A DNA stretch of 64,000 bases from Nitrospira sp. SG-bin2 (GCA_002083405.1 LVWT01000017.1:1-64000), one strand, 5' to 3'. Numbered from the stretch's first letter, positions 17,764 through 25,877 are shown. The notes: generated from the sequence alone by a model not told the origin. Numbers and translations are program-made.

Positions 17764-18213
17764 TTATTTTGTTGAATCTGATGCCTGATGTTGTTCGGGT
17801 CGGATAAGATTCGGCTTTCCCTCTTCACCTACGAAGACAACCAATAATCTCAACGGGACCTCGCCTAAATTCTTTGCGCTATGCACGGTGTTCACAACTT
17901 CCAGAAACCCGCTCCCGGCGTTAAATGTCTGTCGGGCGCCATCCTCAAATTCCACCGTCATGGTTCCCTCAAGGACATGGACGTAGGTGGGGACGGCATG
18001 CATGTGGCGACCGTTCTCCTTCCCCGGTTGGATTTCGACCAGGAGCGAGGTCATTTCCGCCTTATCGGTTTTTGGATACTCGATCTTCTGGCCACTGATC
18101 GTCGTCGAACCTTTCATCACTGCTGTCACTGTGAAATCTTGTGGTTCTGCACGCACTGAGACGGTCGTCTGGACCAAGACCGGAATCAAGAGGACTGAGA
18201 AAAGTATTCTCAT
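17764..18213 (-). CDS. secreted cupin-domain protein
   Basis: From the ATG at 18213 (a longer 180-residue form is possible) the 149-residue product has a signal peptide (MRILFSVLLIPVLVQTTVSVRA). A single cupin fold follows, with metal-binding GRHMHAVPTYVHVLEG (HxH and downstream His) and a second motif GSGFLEVVNTVHSAKN. Such periplasmic small cupins are of unspecified function. It is not clearly cotranscribed with the sulfur cluster upstream. Confidence 0.83.
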   Translation of the reverse strand: MRILFSVLLIPVLVQTTVSVRAEPQDFTVTAVMKGSTTISGQKIEYPKTDKAEMTSLLVEIQPGKENGRHMHAVPTYVHVLEGTMTVEFEDGARQTFNAGSGFLEVVNTVHSAKNLGEVPLRLLVVFVGEEGKPNLIRPEQHQASDSTK

Positions 18214-18566
18214 CGTCGTACCCCCGTTAGCATCTGTTGTTGACCGAAGAAAACGCATGCCCCGCGACCTTGAAAGCGACAGGAAGACATCACGCACCAC
18301 GATCATCCCATTAAGCCGGGCATCCCCTCAACAACGGAAATGGTACCACAGTGACGGTCCATCATTGTTATCACGACCAGCCGGACCGGAGCGGGCTCTA
18401 TCTGTCCTCTTGGCCGTTGGGTGGCATCATCTCGGTCGCGATAGGAACACAAGAGTCCTTGGCATGTTATTCCAGAACGATGTAGCGTGAAGCGGGACCG
18501 CGGCGTGTTGATCGGGAATACGTTAGGAAGTTCTGAACGGCAGACCTGCGAGAGACATCATCATCA

Positions 18567-18893
18567 CTATTTGCACTCTTTCCCGTTGAAGTAGAGACAG
18601 GTCGATTCGCCGGATTTGACCTTCCAGGTTTTGAGCACAGGCATTTCATTGTCGCTTTTCCAGTCCACCACAAAATCCACCAGCCCTGAAATCGGAAGCT
18701 TCTCCATGTGGGGGCGCGCGATTTCCGGGACATCGATATAGAACACTCCGCCGAGCTGGGAGATCAGGATGCGGTGCTGTTCCACGTCCACATGGATCAC
18801 CGGACTATAGAAGCTCTTTTCTACGGCGAGACTTGCACCGGGCAGACCGGAGATCAGCAGGGCAGCAAGCAGGGTGACAAGCAGAGAGGGCAT
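18567..18893 (-). CDS. small secreted protein, unknown function
   Basis: The ATG at 18893 has GAAGGAG about eight bases upstream and gives 108 residues. A signal peptide is cleaved near SLAVE. The mature part is about 85 residues, beta-rich, with two cysteines in the C-terminal SGESTCLYFNGKECK. It lies 84 bases downstream of the JAMM protease gene on the same strand. No family recognised. Confidence 0.65.
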   Translation of the reverse strand: MPSLLVTLLAALLISGLPGASLAVEKSFYSPVIHVDVEQHRILISQLGGVFYIDVPEIARPHMEKLPISGLVDFVVDWKSDNEMPVLKTWKVKSGESTCLYFNGKECK

Positions 18894-18976
18894 GACGATC
18901 ACTCCTTCTGGAGAGGAATCAATGAGACTGTATTATCGCATTCGATAATCGGGAAGAAAACTGCAAAAATATGGAG

Positions 18977-19486
18977 TCACCGAACGGTGAACGGAGCGGC
19001 GGAGACCTCTCCGGATTTGATCCAGTAGGATCGAACATCCGGTGTCGCATGCATGAGAGAAATCAGGAGATAGGCAGGAATCGGCAGGTTGATCTTAGGC
19101 CAGATCTCTTCGTAGTCGGTGGCGATCTTGATATCAGTCACAGAGGGACGAGCCGGATCGTGAGGATGGGAATGGTAGACCACCTGCAGGTCGAGGCCGT
19201 TGTTGCGCATGTCTTTCTTGGCGGTTGAAAAGTCCTGCATGTCCATGACGAAGGCGATTTCCGCCCGTTCTTCGGGCGAGAGCCGCTCCAAGTGCGCGGC
19301 TTTGGCAGAGTCGAAGGACGAGAGATTCTGCGCGCCGTCCATCGCCACGATATTTTTGACGCGGTAGATCCGGCTGACCACGCCGCTGTTTCCGGCCAGG
19401 AGTCCGCAACATTCGTGCGGAGCCAATTCGCGCGCGTGGGCGATCATGTCGTCGAGAATATGCTGCGGGATGATGAGGTCGGCCAC
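18977..19486 (-). CDS. JAMM/MPN+ (M67 family) metallopeptidase
   Basis: The 169-residue protein carries the JAMM zinc-protease motif: Glu in APHECCGLLAG, HSHP (about 106-109), and the downstream PSVTD Asp ligand. Bacterial members such as Mec, QbsD and HcyD trim C-terminal residues from ubiquitin-like sulfur carriers or release the amino acid made on them. It is the last enzyme of a cluster with two such carriers and two E1-like activators, so a carrier-processing role is likely. Confidence 0.9.
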   Translation of the reverse strand: MADLIIPQHILDDMIAHARELAPHECCGLLAGNSGVVSRIYRVKNIVAMDGAQNLSSFDSAKAAHLERLSPEERAEIAFVMDMQDFSTAKKDMRNNGLDLQVVYHSHPHDPARPSVTDIKIATDYEEIWPKINLPIPAYLLISLMHATPDVRSYWIKSGEVSAAPFTVR

Positions 19487-19548
19487 GGTAGCTAGTGTCC
19501 GTTTCCGTCTTGCGCTTCACGCTTCACGAGTGATGCGTCACCGGGTTG

Positions 19549-20352
19549 TCAGATGGTGCAGCTGACGGCATAGTCCATGCTGAGATCTGTGATCTTCGGG
19601 TTCGGTCCGCAGAGCGGACAGGCCGGATCTTTGGGACGTCCCACCTTGCGGAACTTCATGTCGAGCGCGTCGTAGATCAGCAGCTTGTCGGCAATGGTTT
19701 CGCCGATGCCGAGCACTTCCTTGATGGCTTCAGAGGCTTGCAAGACTCCCATGGTGCCGGCCAATGCGCCCAACACCCCCGCCTCCTGGCAATTCGGGAC
19801 TAAGCCGGCCGGCGGCGGTTCGGGATAGAGGCAGCGGTAGCAGGGGTACCCTTGATGCGGCTTGATCGTCGTCAACTGTCCCTCGAACCGGAACATGCTG
19901 GCGGAGATCAGCGTCTTCTTCGCAAAGAAACAGGCGTCATTGACCAGAAACCGGGTCGTGAAGTTATCCGAGCCGTCGAGTACGATATCGTATTGAGAAA
20001 TGAGCGGAAGAATATTCTGGGCATCGACCAACTGGTGATAGGCGTTGATGGTGATCTCGGTATTGATGGCCGAGAGCGTTTTCTTTCCGGATTCGACCTT
20101 GGGCTGGCCCAGTGTGGCGGTCGAGTGCATGATCTGCCGTTGTAAGTTCGACAAGTCGACGACGTCGCCGTCGACCAATCCGATGGTGCCGATGCCTGCG
20201 GCGGCCAGATAGAGTCCAGCCGGAGAGCCAAGGCCTCCCGCGCCGATCAGCAGGACTTTCGCCCGCTTGAGCTTGAGTTGTCCCTTGCCGCCGACATCCT
20301 GAAGAATGATATGCCGGCTGTAGCGTTGAATTTCTGATTCAGAGAGGTCCAT
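19549..20352 (-). CDS. MoeB/ThiF-family adenylyltransferase (copy 1)
   Basis: The 267-residue E1-like enzyme has the Rossmann motif LLIGAGGLGSPAGLYLAAAGIG, the DxDxVDLSNLQRQI signature, an NDACF stretch and two zinc CxxC pairs (CYRC, CPLC). It adenylates the C-terminal glycine of a small ubiquitin-like sulfur carrier for thiocarboxylation. There is no C-terminal rhodanese domain, so sulfur comes from another protein. A close paralogue lies at 22229-23041; which carrier each serves is unknown. Confidence 0.9.
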   Translation of the reverse strand: MDLSESEIQRYSRHIILQDVGGKGQLKLKRAKVLLIGAGGLGSPAGLYLAAAGIGTIGLVDGDVVDLSNLQRQIMHSTATLGQPKVESGKKTLSAINTEITINAYHQLVDAQNILPLISQYDIVLDGSDNFTTRFLVNDACFFAKKTLISASMFRFEGQLTTIKPHQGYPCYRCLYPEPPPAGLVPNCQEAGVLGALAGTMGVLQASEAIKEVLGIGETIADKLLIYDALDMKFRKVGRPKDPACPLCGPNPKITDLSMDYAVSCTI

Positions 20353-20430
20353 GGAATCCATTACCCCGCAGGCTGACAAGAAAGAAGGAAGAGCGATTAT
20401 CTTGTCAGCGTGTCAGCTTGTTGCGCTTTC

Positions 20431-20679
20431 CTATTCCACCACGTTCAATTCGATCGGATCGACGACACAGCCCTTCTTGCGCAGGCCTTCGATCGCGCGC
20501 TCGATTTCCGCCGTTTCACCGGACAGCTCGACATCAACCCAGCCTGTGGTTTCGCGCACGTCGGCGCGACGCACGTTGGTGACGATGTTGTATTCGCGGC
20601 CGATCTGGTAAATGATCGGCTCCTTCACTTTGTCTTCCGGAAACCGGACGTGAAATCGCAAGTGTGAGACATGTGCCAT
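20431..20679 (-). CDS. NIL-domain protein
   Basis: The 82-residue protein is a stand-alone NIL domain (VSHLRFHVRFPEDKVKEPIIYQIGREYNI; GWVDVELSGETAEIERAIEGLRKKGCVVDPIE). NIL domains occur at the C-terminus of methionine importers (MetN), where they bind methionine, and in proteins tied to homocysteine synthesis in anaerobes and methanogens. Here it sits 2 bases after the MoaD-like carrier, suggesting a ligand-sensing or sulfur-transfer role. Confidence 0.9.
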   Translation of the reverse strand: MAHVSHLRFHVRFPEDKVKEPIIYQIGREYNIVTNVRRADVRETTGWVDVELSGETAEIERAIEGLRKKGCVVDPIELNVVE

Positions 20680-20681
20680 GG

Positions 20682-20954
20682 TTAGCCTCCCGCAATGGCC
20701 GGCACGATTGAGACTTCGTCTCCGGTTTTCAATACCGTGTCTTTGCCCTTCAAGAACCGGATGTCTTCTTCGTTGACATAGATGTTGACGAACCGGCGCA
20801 ATTCGCCGCTCTCGTCGCAGAGGCGCGACTTGATGCCGGGATAAGACGCCTCCAGCGTGTCGACCATGTCCGCAACGGAGCCGGCGGCCACATCGACTTC
20901 ACCCTGGTTCTTCGTCAGCGGTCTCAGAGGAGTCGGAATACGGACTTTAATCAT
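20682..20954 (-). CDS. MoaD/ThiS-family ubiquitin-like sulfur carrier
   Basis: The 90-residue beta-grasp protein ends in the exposed diglycine PAIAGG needed for thiocarboxylate formation. Its sequence (VRIPTPLRPLTKNQGEVDVAAGSV... FVNIYVNEEDIRFL... LKTGDEVSIVPAIAGG) resembles the CysO group, which feeds sulfur to cysteine or homocysteine synthesis, more than molybdopterin MoaD. It overlaps the threonine synthase stop by 4 bases. Confidence 0.9.
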   Translation of the reverse strand: MIKVRIPTPLRPLTKNQGEVDVAAGSVADMVDTLEASYPGIKSRLCDESGELRRFVNIYVNEEDIRFLKGKDTVLKTGDEVSIVPAIAGG

Positions 20955-22201
20955 GCGTCACCACCACCGTTTTTCCCGAGTTTAAAGGTTTTCTCAAACG
21001 CCACGAGGCTCGGTTGAATACGGGTTGGCCGTCCGACGGCGTCGATCACCGCTTCCTGCGTCTTCAATCCGTTGCCCGTAATATAGGCGACCGTCAGCTC
21101 GTTCTTCTTAATGATGCCTTGTTTCACCAGCTTCTTGAGCACGCCGATGGTCACGCCGCCCGCGGTTTCCGCGAAGATGCCCTCGGTCTGCGCCAGCAGT
21201 TGAATGCCTTCCACCACTTCTTCGTCGGTGACCATCTCCATGGCGCCTTTGCACTCGGCCGTCGCCTTCAGAGCATAGTAGCCGTCAGCCGGGTTGCCGA
21301 TCGCCAGCGATTTGGCGATGGTTTTCGGCTTCACCGGTTTGAAGAAGTCGCGGCCGGCCTTGAAGGCAGTCGAAATCGGTGAGCACCCTTCTGCCTGGGC
21401 GCCGTTGATCTTCGTCCGCACCTCATTGATCAGCCCCACGTACTTCATCTCGTGCAAACCCTTCCAGATCTTGGTCAGCAACGAGCCTGATGCCATCGGG
21501 ATGACGACTTGATCCGGAGTTCTCCAACCCAGCTGTTCAACGGTTTCAAAGGCCAGGGTTTTGGAGCCTTCCGCATAGTAGGGGCGAATGTTGATATTGA
21601 CGAATGCCCAGCCGTGTTCACCGGCGATTTCGCTGCACAGCCGGTTCACATCGTCGTAGTTGCCTTCGACCTCGACGACGTGCGGCTTGTAGATCAGATT
21701 GCCGAGCACTTTGGCGGCTTCAAGATCGCCGGGGATGAACACGTAGCAATGCAGATTGGCCGCTGCGGCATGGGCCGACACCGAATTGGCCAGGTTTCCG
21801 GTCGACGCGCAGGCCACGGTCTCGAATCCCAGCTCGCGGGCGCGGGTCAAGGCGACGGCGACCACACGATCCTTGAAGGACAGGGTAGGGTGATTCACCG
21901 TGTCGTTCTTGATATAGAGCTCGTCCAAGCCGAGATAGGCGCCGAGATTCCTGGCGCGGACCAGCGGCGTGAACCCGGCATGGGGCCCGACGAAGTTCGT
22001 GCCTTCGACCGGCAGCAGGTCGAGATAGCGCCACATGCTATGCGGGCCGTCTTCGATCTTCTTGCGGGAGATCGTCTGTTTGATCTCGTCGTAGTTGTAC
22101 TTCACCTCGAGCGGGCCAAAACACATCTCGCAGACGTGAATCGCCTTGGTCGGGTATTCTTTCCCGCACTCGCGGCACACCAGCGCTTTCATCTTGCTCA
22201 T
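20951..22201 (-). CDS. thrC: threonine synthase
   Basis: The 416-residue PLP enzyme converts O-phosphohomoserine to threonine. An N-terminal zinc ribbon (C9, C12, C24, C27) precedes the fold. The PLP lysine is K110 in LSFKDR, with ACASTGNLANS as a phosphate-binding loop. Its position between an E1-like gene and a sulfur carrier is unusual. It may only be a neighbour, or a relative using a thiocarboxylate to make homocysteine; the sequence alone looks like ordinary ThrC. Confidence 0.9.
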   Translation of the reverse strand: MSKMKALVCRECGKEYPTKAIHVCEMCFGPLEVKYNYDEIKQTISRKKIEDGPHSMWRYLDLLPVEGTNFVGPHAGFTPLVRARNLGAYLGLDELYIKNDTVNHPTLSFKDRVVAVALTRARELGFETVACASTGNLANSVSAHAAAANLHCYVFIPGDLEAAKVLGNLIYKPHVVEVEGNYDDVNRLCSEIAGEHGWAFVNINIRPYYAEGSKTLAFETVEQLGWRTPDQVVIPMASGSLLTKIWKGLHEMKYVGLINEVRTKINGAQAEGCSPISTAFKAGRDFFKPVKPKTIAKSLAIGNPADGYYALKATAECKGAMEMVTDEEVVEGIQLLAQTEGIFAETAGGVTIGVLKKLVKQGIIKKNELTVAYITGNGLKTQEAVIDAVGRPTRIQPSLVAFEKTFKLGKNGGGDA

Positions 22202-22228
22202 AACAGCACCGCCTTCGGCAATCTGTGA

Positions 22229-23041
22229 TTAAGGATGGACCGCACAGCCGGCATACGGATCTCCATCGTCGAATAACTCGGTGATCGTAGGATGGTCACC
22301 GCAGAGGGCGCAATTGGGATTGCGCCGGACTTTGATTTCACGGAACTGTGTTTTGCGCGCGTCGAAGTCGAGCATGCGGTTCGTCAGCGGACGGCCGATG
22401 CCGAGCACGAGTTTCAAGGCTTCCGTCGCCTGGATCGTGCCGATAATGCCGGCCAATACGCCGATCACGCCTGCTTCCTGGCAGGAGGCGACCAAGCCGG
22501 GCGGCGGCGGCGTCTTGAATACGCAGCGGTAGCAGGCTGATTGCTTGGGGACGATCGTCGTGACTCTGCCGTCGAAACGCAGGATGCCGCCATGCACCAG
22601 CGGTTTTCCGGCAAAGAAACAGGCGTCGTTAATCAGAAACTTTGCCGTAAAGTTGTCGACGCCATCGATTACGATGTCGTAGTCCGCAATGATTTTCAGC
22701 GCGTTCCCGGCGGTCAAGCGTTCCTCGTACATCGAGACGGCCACATCGGGATTCAAGGCTTGGATCTTTTCTTTGCCGGACACGACCTTGGGCCGCCCGA
22801 CATCAGAGGTGTGATGGAGAATCTGGCGCTGCAGATTGGTCAAGTCCACCACATCGCTGTCGATCAGGCCGATCCTGCCCACTCCGGCGGCAGCCAGGTA
22901 CAGGGCGGCCGGTGAGCCGAGCCCTCCGGCGCCGACCAGAAGAATTTTCGCCTTGGCGATCTTCTTCTGCCCCTTGCCGCCTACTTCCGGCAACAGGATG
23001 TGCCGGCTGTAGCGATTGATTTGCTCGTCAGTAAATTCCAT
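22229..23041 (-). CDS. moeB: MoeB/ThiF-family adenylyltransferase (copy 2)
   Basis: The 270-residue E1-like enzyme shares all motifs with copy 1: LLVGAGGLGSPAALYLAAAGVG, DSDVVDLTNLQRQI, NDACF, and zinc pairs CYRC and CALC. It lies between cysK and thrC. Two closely related activators with two carriers in one cluster suggest separated duties or recent duplication. Confidence 0.9.
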   Translation of the reverse strand: MEFTDEQINRYSRHILLPEVGGKGQKKIAKAKILLVGAGGLGSPAALYLAAAGVGRIGLIDSDVVDLTNLQRQILHHTSDVGRPKVVSGKEKIQALNPDVAVSMYEERLTAGNALKIIADYDIVIDGVDNFTAKFLINDACFFAGKPLVHGGILRFDGRVTTIVPKQSACYRCVFKTPPPPGLVASCQEAGVIGVLAGIIGTIQATEALKLVLGIGRPLTNRMLDFDARKTQFREIKVRRNPNCALCGDHPTITELFDDGDPYAGCAVHP

Positions 23042-23058
23042 CTCGTAATTCCGTTAGT

Positions 23059-23142
23059 CGTGAAGCGTTAGGCGTGAGGTGTGTGAATCAAGGCATTCCA
23101 CTCCCGACTATCGCCGTACCCCTTACACCTCACCCTTCACGT
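23059..23142. repeat. GTGA/TCAC inverted repeat between moeB and cysK
   Basis: CGTGAAGCGTTAGGCGTGAG on the left and CCTTACACCTCACCCTTCAC on the right form a long imperfect hairpin with about 35 bases of loop. The arms match the element at 2678-2780 almost word for word. It touches the cysK stop codon. Confidence 0.65.
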
Positions 23143-24065
23143 CAGATATTAAAATACTTCTCGATGCTGATATACCGCTCGCCGGTGTCACAGAGAATCG
23201 TCACCACGTTCTTGCCGGCCCCCAATTCGTCTGCAACTTTCTGGGCGGCGAACACATTGGCGCCGGCTGAAATGCCCACCAGTAGGCCCTCTTTTTTCGA
23301 CAACTGCTTGGCGGTCTGATAGGCCTCGTCGTCGGTCACGGTGATCACGCGGTCCAGAATGGTCCGGTTCAAGACCTTGGGAATGAAGCCCGCGCCGATC
23401 CCTTGGATTTTGTGCGGGCCCGGATCGCCGCCGGACAACACCGGCGACCCGGCCGGTTCGACGGCAATGACCTTCACGCCGGGATTCTTTTCCTTGAACA
23501 GTTCGCCGCATCCCGTGATCGTGCCCCCGGTTCCAACCGCTGCGACAAACGCATCGACCTTGCCGTTGAGCGCGTCCCAGATTTCAACCGCCGTCGTCAT
23601 CCGGTGCATGGCCGGATTGGCCGGGTTGGAAAATTGGTCCGGCATGAAATACGAGGGATTCTGCGCCAGGATACTTTCCGCTTCTTTGATCGAGCCTTTC
23701 ATGCCTTCCCAGGCCGGAGTCAGGACGAGCTGCGCGCCGTAGGACGACAGCAGGCTGGCCCGCTCCATGCTCATGCTTTCCGGCATGACCAGGATCAGCT
23801 TGTAGCCGCGGACTGCTGCGACTAAGGCCAGGCCGATACCGGTATTTCCGCTGGTCGGCTCAACGATCGTTCCGCCTGGCTTCAGTTTGCCCTGGCGTTC
23901 CGCCTCATTGATCATATTGAGGCAAATCCGGTCCTTGACGCTGCCGCCGGGATTGAAAAACTCAACCTTCCCGTAAATCGTCGCGGCGCCTGGTTTTGAG
24001 AGCCGGTTCAACCGGACGAGCGGGGTATTCCCGATCAGCTCAGTAATGTCTTTGTGTAACACCAT
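23142..24065 (-). CDS. cysK: cysteine synthase (PLP-dependent)
   Basis: The 307-residue beta-family PLP enzyme has the PLP lysine K44 in NPGGSVKDR, the phosphate-binding TSGNTGIGLA, and a GTGGT loop. The usual donor is O-acetylserine with sulfide. Members that work with CysO-type carriers instead use O-phosphoserine and a thiocarboxylate. With carriers on both sides, the CysM-like mode is plausible but is not readable from motifs. Confidence 0.93.
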   Translation of the reverse strand: MVLHKDITELIGNTPLVRLNRLSKPGAATIYGKVEFFNPGGSVKDRICLNMINEAERQGKLKPGGTIVEPTSGNTGIGLALVAAVRGYKLILVMPESMSMERASLLSSYGAQLVLTPAWEGMKGSIKEAESILAQNPSYFMPDQFSNPANPAMHRMTTAVEIWDALNGKVDAFVAAVGTGGTITGCGELFKEKNPGVKVIAVEPAGSPVLSGGDPGPHKIQGIGAGFIPKVLNRTILDRVITVTDDEAYQTAKQLSKKEGLLVGISAGANVFAAQKVADELGAGKNVVTILCDTGERYISIEKYFNI

Positions 24066-24067
24066 CG

Positions 24068-24268
24068 TCAGCGGCCCCCTCCCATATAGAACAAAAACTC
24101 CACCTGGTCTCCTTCGTTGAGGGGAGTGGTACCAAGGTGCTCACGATCCAGGACTTTGTCGTTGACCTCGACCGCGACCATTTGAGGTTCGATCTTCTTC
24201 GTCTTGAGCAAGTCGAGGACGGTTCCGCCCTGGACTTCCTCGGATTTTCCGTTAATCTTCACCTGCAT
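24068..24268 (-). CDS. thiS: ThiS-family sulfur carrier with extra C-terminal residue
   Basis: A beta-grasp protein of about 66 residues from the ATG at 24268 (KINGKSEEVQGGTVLDLL... NEGDQVEFLFYMGGGR). It ends GGGR instead of GG, so the terminal Arg must be removed before activation, a job done in related systems by the JAMM protease encoded in this cluster. It is first in the operon and 2 bases upstream of cysK. ThiS in thiamine synthesis normally ends in GG, so this one may serve amino-acid synthesis. Confidence 0.85.
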   Translation of the reverse strand: MQVKINGKSEEVQGGTVLDLLKTKKIEPQMVAVEVNDKVLDREHLGTTPLNEGDQVEFLFYMGGGR

Positions 24269-24307
24269 GAATGCTCCCAAGTTGGCATAGAGATTAAGGA
24301 TTTTTTC

Positions 24308-24337
24308 AAGCTAGCAAACGCGTACTCTGCTTGTCAA
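24308..24337 (-). promoter_or_regulatory. sigma-70-type promoter for the sulfur-carrier operon
   Basis: On the minus strand a perfect -35 TTGACA (24337-24332) is separated by 18 bases from TAGCTT (24313-24308). Transcription would start near 24301, about 33 bases before the first ATG of the carrier gene. Confidence 0.55.
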
Positions 24338-24454
24338 GGCGACCGTATTCGCTATTAGAGTCATGGACTGAAGATTGGATTCATTCTGCCCGGCATGCAG
24401 AGGCGGACACTGTCACGGAGATCGGTCGTAAGAACAGTTGAGGCAGCACTTCCC

Positions 24455-24600
24455 CACTCGACACATTGCAGGAAGATGGCTACGACATAGGAACGGTCCA
24501 GGAGTTGTTAGGCCATTGCGATGTCAAAACGAAGATGATCTATGCGCATACCCTTTATCGAGGGCCGGCCGGTGTTTACAGCGCGCCGGATGGGATGTGA
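24455..24600 (+). pseudogene. intI: integron integrase (IntI) C-terminal remnant
   Basis: Translation shows the last ~45 residues of an integron-type tyrosine recombinase: TVQELLGHCDVKTKMIYAHT with the catalytic His of LLGH and the tyrosine nucleophile of MIYAH, then RGPAGV as in IntI C-termini. Just upstream HST-H is recognisable from the usual HSFATH with a deletion and a frameshift, and everything before it is missing. The gene points toward the cassettes and its stop is followed directly by the attI-like sequence, as in the reverse-oriented integron class. Confidence 0.72.
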
Positions 24601-24619
24601 GCGGGTACAAGGACGGATG

Positions 24620-24773
24620 TTATACCAACCAGGATAAGCACCCGTGATAATTGGTCCAACAGCCGCAACTCATTGAAACGGCAATGGGTATGGCGTATTG
24701 TTTGCGAACAGTGGAGCTGTGTGGTCCGTGGCGGATCCTGCTCTTATGCAGATTGGCCTCAAGGTAGTTGAGC
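24620..24773 (+). other. attI-like sequence, copy B
   Basis: This noncoding stretch begins 20 bases after the integrase remnant stop and matches copy A (16735-16897) in ordered blocks up to GTTGAGC (24767-24773), which fits the GTTRRRY core of integron sites. After it the first accessory gene (PIN toxin) begins. Confidence 0.5.
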
Positions 24774-24831
24774 AGAGGAAGGAACGGAACCACAAATTGA
24801 CCAACAAGAATTTCCGAGGTAACTTTCGAGA

Positions 24832-25311
24832 ATGAAAAATCGGATTTACCTCGACACCTCGGTCATTTCATATTTTGTGGCGAGACCCAGCAAGGATGTA
24901 ATCCAGCAGGCACACCAGAAATTATCGAAGGAATGGTGGCGGGAGTGCCGGAACAAACACCTTCTCTACATCTCGGTGTATGTCCTTGGTGAAATTGAAA
25001 AAGGGAACAAAGCGGCGGCGGCAAGGAGATTAAAAGCAATTGAAGATCTTCCGATTTTGGACACTTCGGAATCTGTGGAACGCTTGGCGGCGATAATTTT
25101 GAAGGAATTGAACATTCCAGAGAAGTCCAGGCTGGATGGGTATCATCTTGCAATCGCCGCGTTAAATAGTCAGGATTATATTGCAAGCTGGAATTTTAAG
25201 CACATGGCAAACTCCAGGGTAAGAAGAATTTTCAAGACGGTTTGCTCAGATGAAGGGATCGTTTGTCCGGAAATTGCCTCACCGGAAGAAATGCTTGGGG
25301 GCGGAATATGA
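24832..25311 (+). CDS. PIN-domain ribonuclease toxin (VapC-like)
   Basis: The 159-residue protein has PIN-domain acidic residues: LDTSVISYF (D8), a mid-domain Glu in YVLGEIEKG, and D in SRLDGYHLAIAA, with the final acidic patch weaker. PIN toxins cleave RNA using Mg2+. It overlaps by 4 bases (ATGA) a downstream 55-residue gene that is probably its antitoxin, the reverse of the usual order. Base composition is more AT-rich than neighbours, in keeping with a mobile cassette. Confidence 0.85.
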   Translation: MKNRIYLDTSVISYFVARPSKDVIQQAHQKLSKEWWRECRNKHLLYISVYVLGEIEKGNKAAAARRLKAIEDLPILDTSESVERLAAIILKELNIPEKSRLDGYHLAIAALNSQDYIASWNFKHMANSRVRRIFKTVCSDEGIVCPEIASPEEMLGGGI

Positions 25312-25475
25312 AAGACAAAATAGTTGAGGAAGTCCGCTCAATTCGAAAACAGTTGGATGAAGAGATCGAAGAAAATCCACAGAAGTTTCGAGGTGAGATT
25401 GCTGCGATCCGAAACAAGTATCGCAACCGTCTCGTGACTCTTGGACCCCGGATCAAGAAGAAAACCGCTGCGTAA
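25308..25475 (+). CDS. putative antitoxin of the PIN toxin
   Basis: The 55-residue, highly charged, helical protein (MKDKIVEEVRSIRKQLDEEI...) ends in a basic tail IKKKTAA. Its ATG overlaps the toxin stop. Small proteins beginning MKDxIVEEVRxIR are found beside PIN toxins, so antitoxin is the likely role. Confidence 0.7.
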   Translation: MKDKIVEEVRSIRKQLDEEIEENPQKFRGEIAAIRNKYRNRLVTLGPRIKKKTAA

Positions 25476-25500
25476 ACGTTGTTGTTCCCTCTCAAGAGAT

Positions 25501-25575
25501 GAAATAGGGGCATTCTGATCTTCTTGACGCGTGATTCAAGCGGCTGTTCGCGATAATTCAGAATGTCCCCATTCC
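25501..25575. repeat. 75-bp palindrome, copy 1
   Basis: It begins GAAATAGGGG-CATTCTGAT and ends TTCAGAATGTCCCCATTCC; the outer arms pair as GGGACATTCTGA/TCAGAATGTCCC with an inner TTGA/TCAA stem. Copies 2-4 are at 26300, 26515 and 27441, all in the same orientation. Confidence 0.8.
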
Positions 25576-25581
25576 TGTCAC

Positions 25582-25821
25582 ATGAATTGCCAAATCTGCG
25601 GCAAGAAGTCCGCTTCAATCAAGAAAGTAACCAAGAGCTTCGGTCGTGGTCCCCGCCTTGTCGTGATCGAAGACATTCCGGTGCTTTCTTGCAGCAGCTG
25701 TCACGAGTCGTACGTGACCGCTGACACGGCGCGCGAGATTGATCGTATTCGCAAGAATCGCACTGCCATCGGTAAGGCGAAGCGGGTTCTTGTGGCCTCG
25801 TTCAAAGAGAGTGCGGCCTAA
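25582..25821 (+). CDS. YgiT/MqsA-type zinc-finger protein
   Basis: The 79-residue product has two CxxC pairs (CQIC near the start, CSSC near 33-36) and a basic helical C-terminus, like the N-terminal zinc domain of MqsA antitoxins. No MqsR-like toxin is next to it. The ATG follows repeat copy 1 by six bases. Its stop codon lies within the GCCTAAC box of the attC-like site downstream, typical of a cassette gene. Confidence 0.75.
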   Translation: MNCQICGKKSASIKKVTKSFGRGPRLVVIEDIPVLSCSSCHESYVTADTAREIDRIRKNRTAIGKAKRVLVASFKESAA

Positions 25822-25874
25822 CACTGCGTGGAAAGGACGCAGACGACTGCGCCGCTCACGCAGGCCGTTGAGGC
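25816..25874. other. attC-like site
   Basis: The 59-bp palindrome starts with GCCTAAC, a perfect RYYYAAC box, and ends GTTGAGGC, one base off GTTRRRY. Inner arms CTGCGTG/CACGCAG and GACGCAG/CTGCGC pair with small mismatches. It lies between two small genes, 3 bases before the next ATG, as expected for an integron cassette junction. Confidence 0.6.
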
Positions 25875-25877
25875 TTC

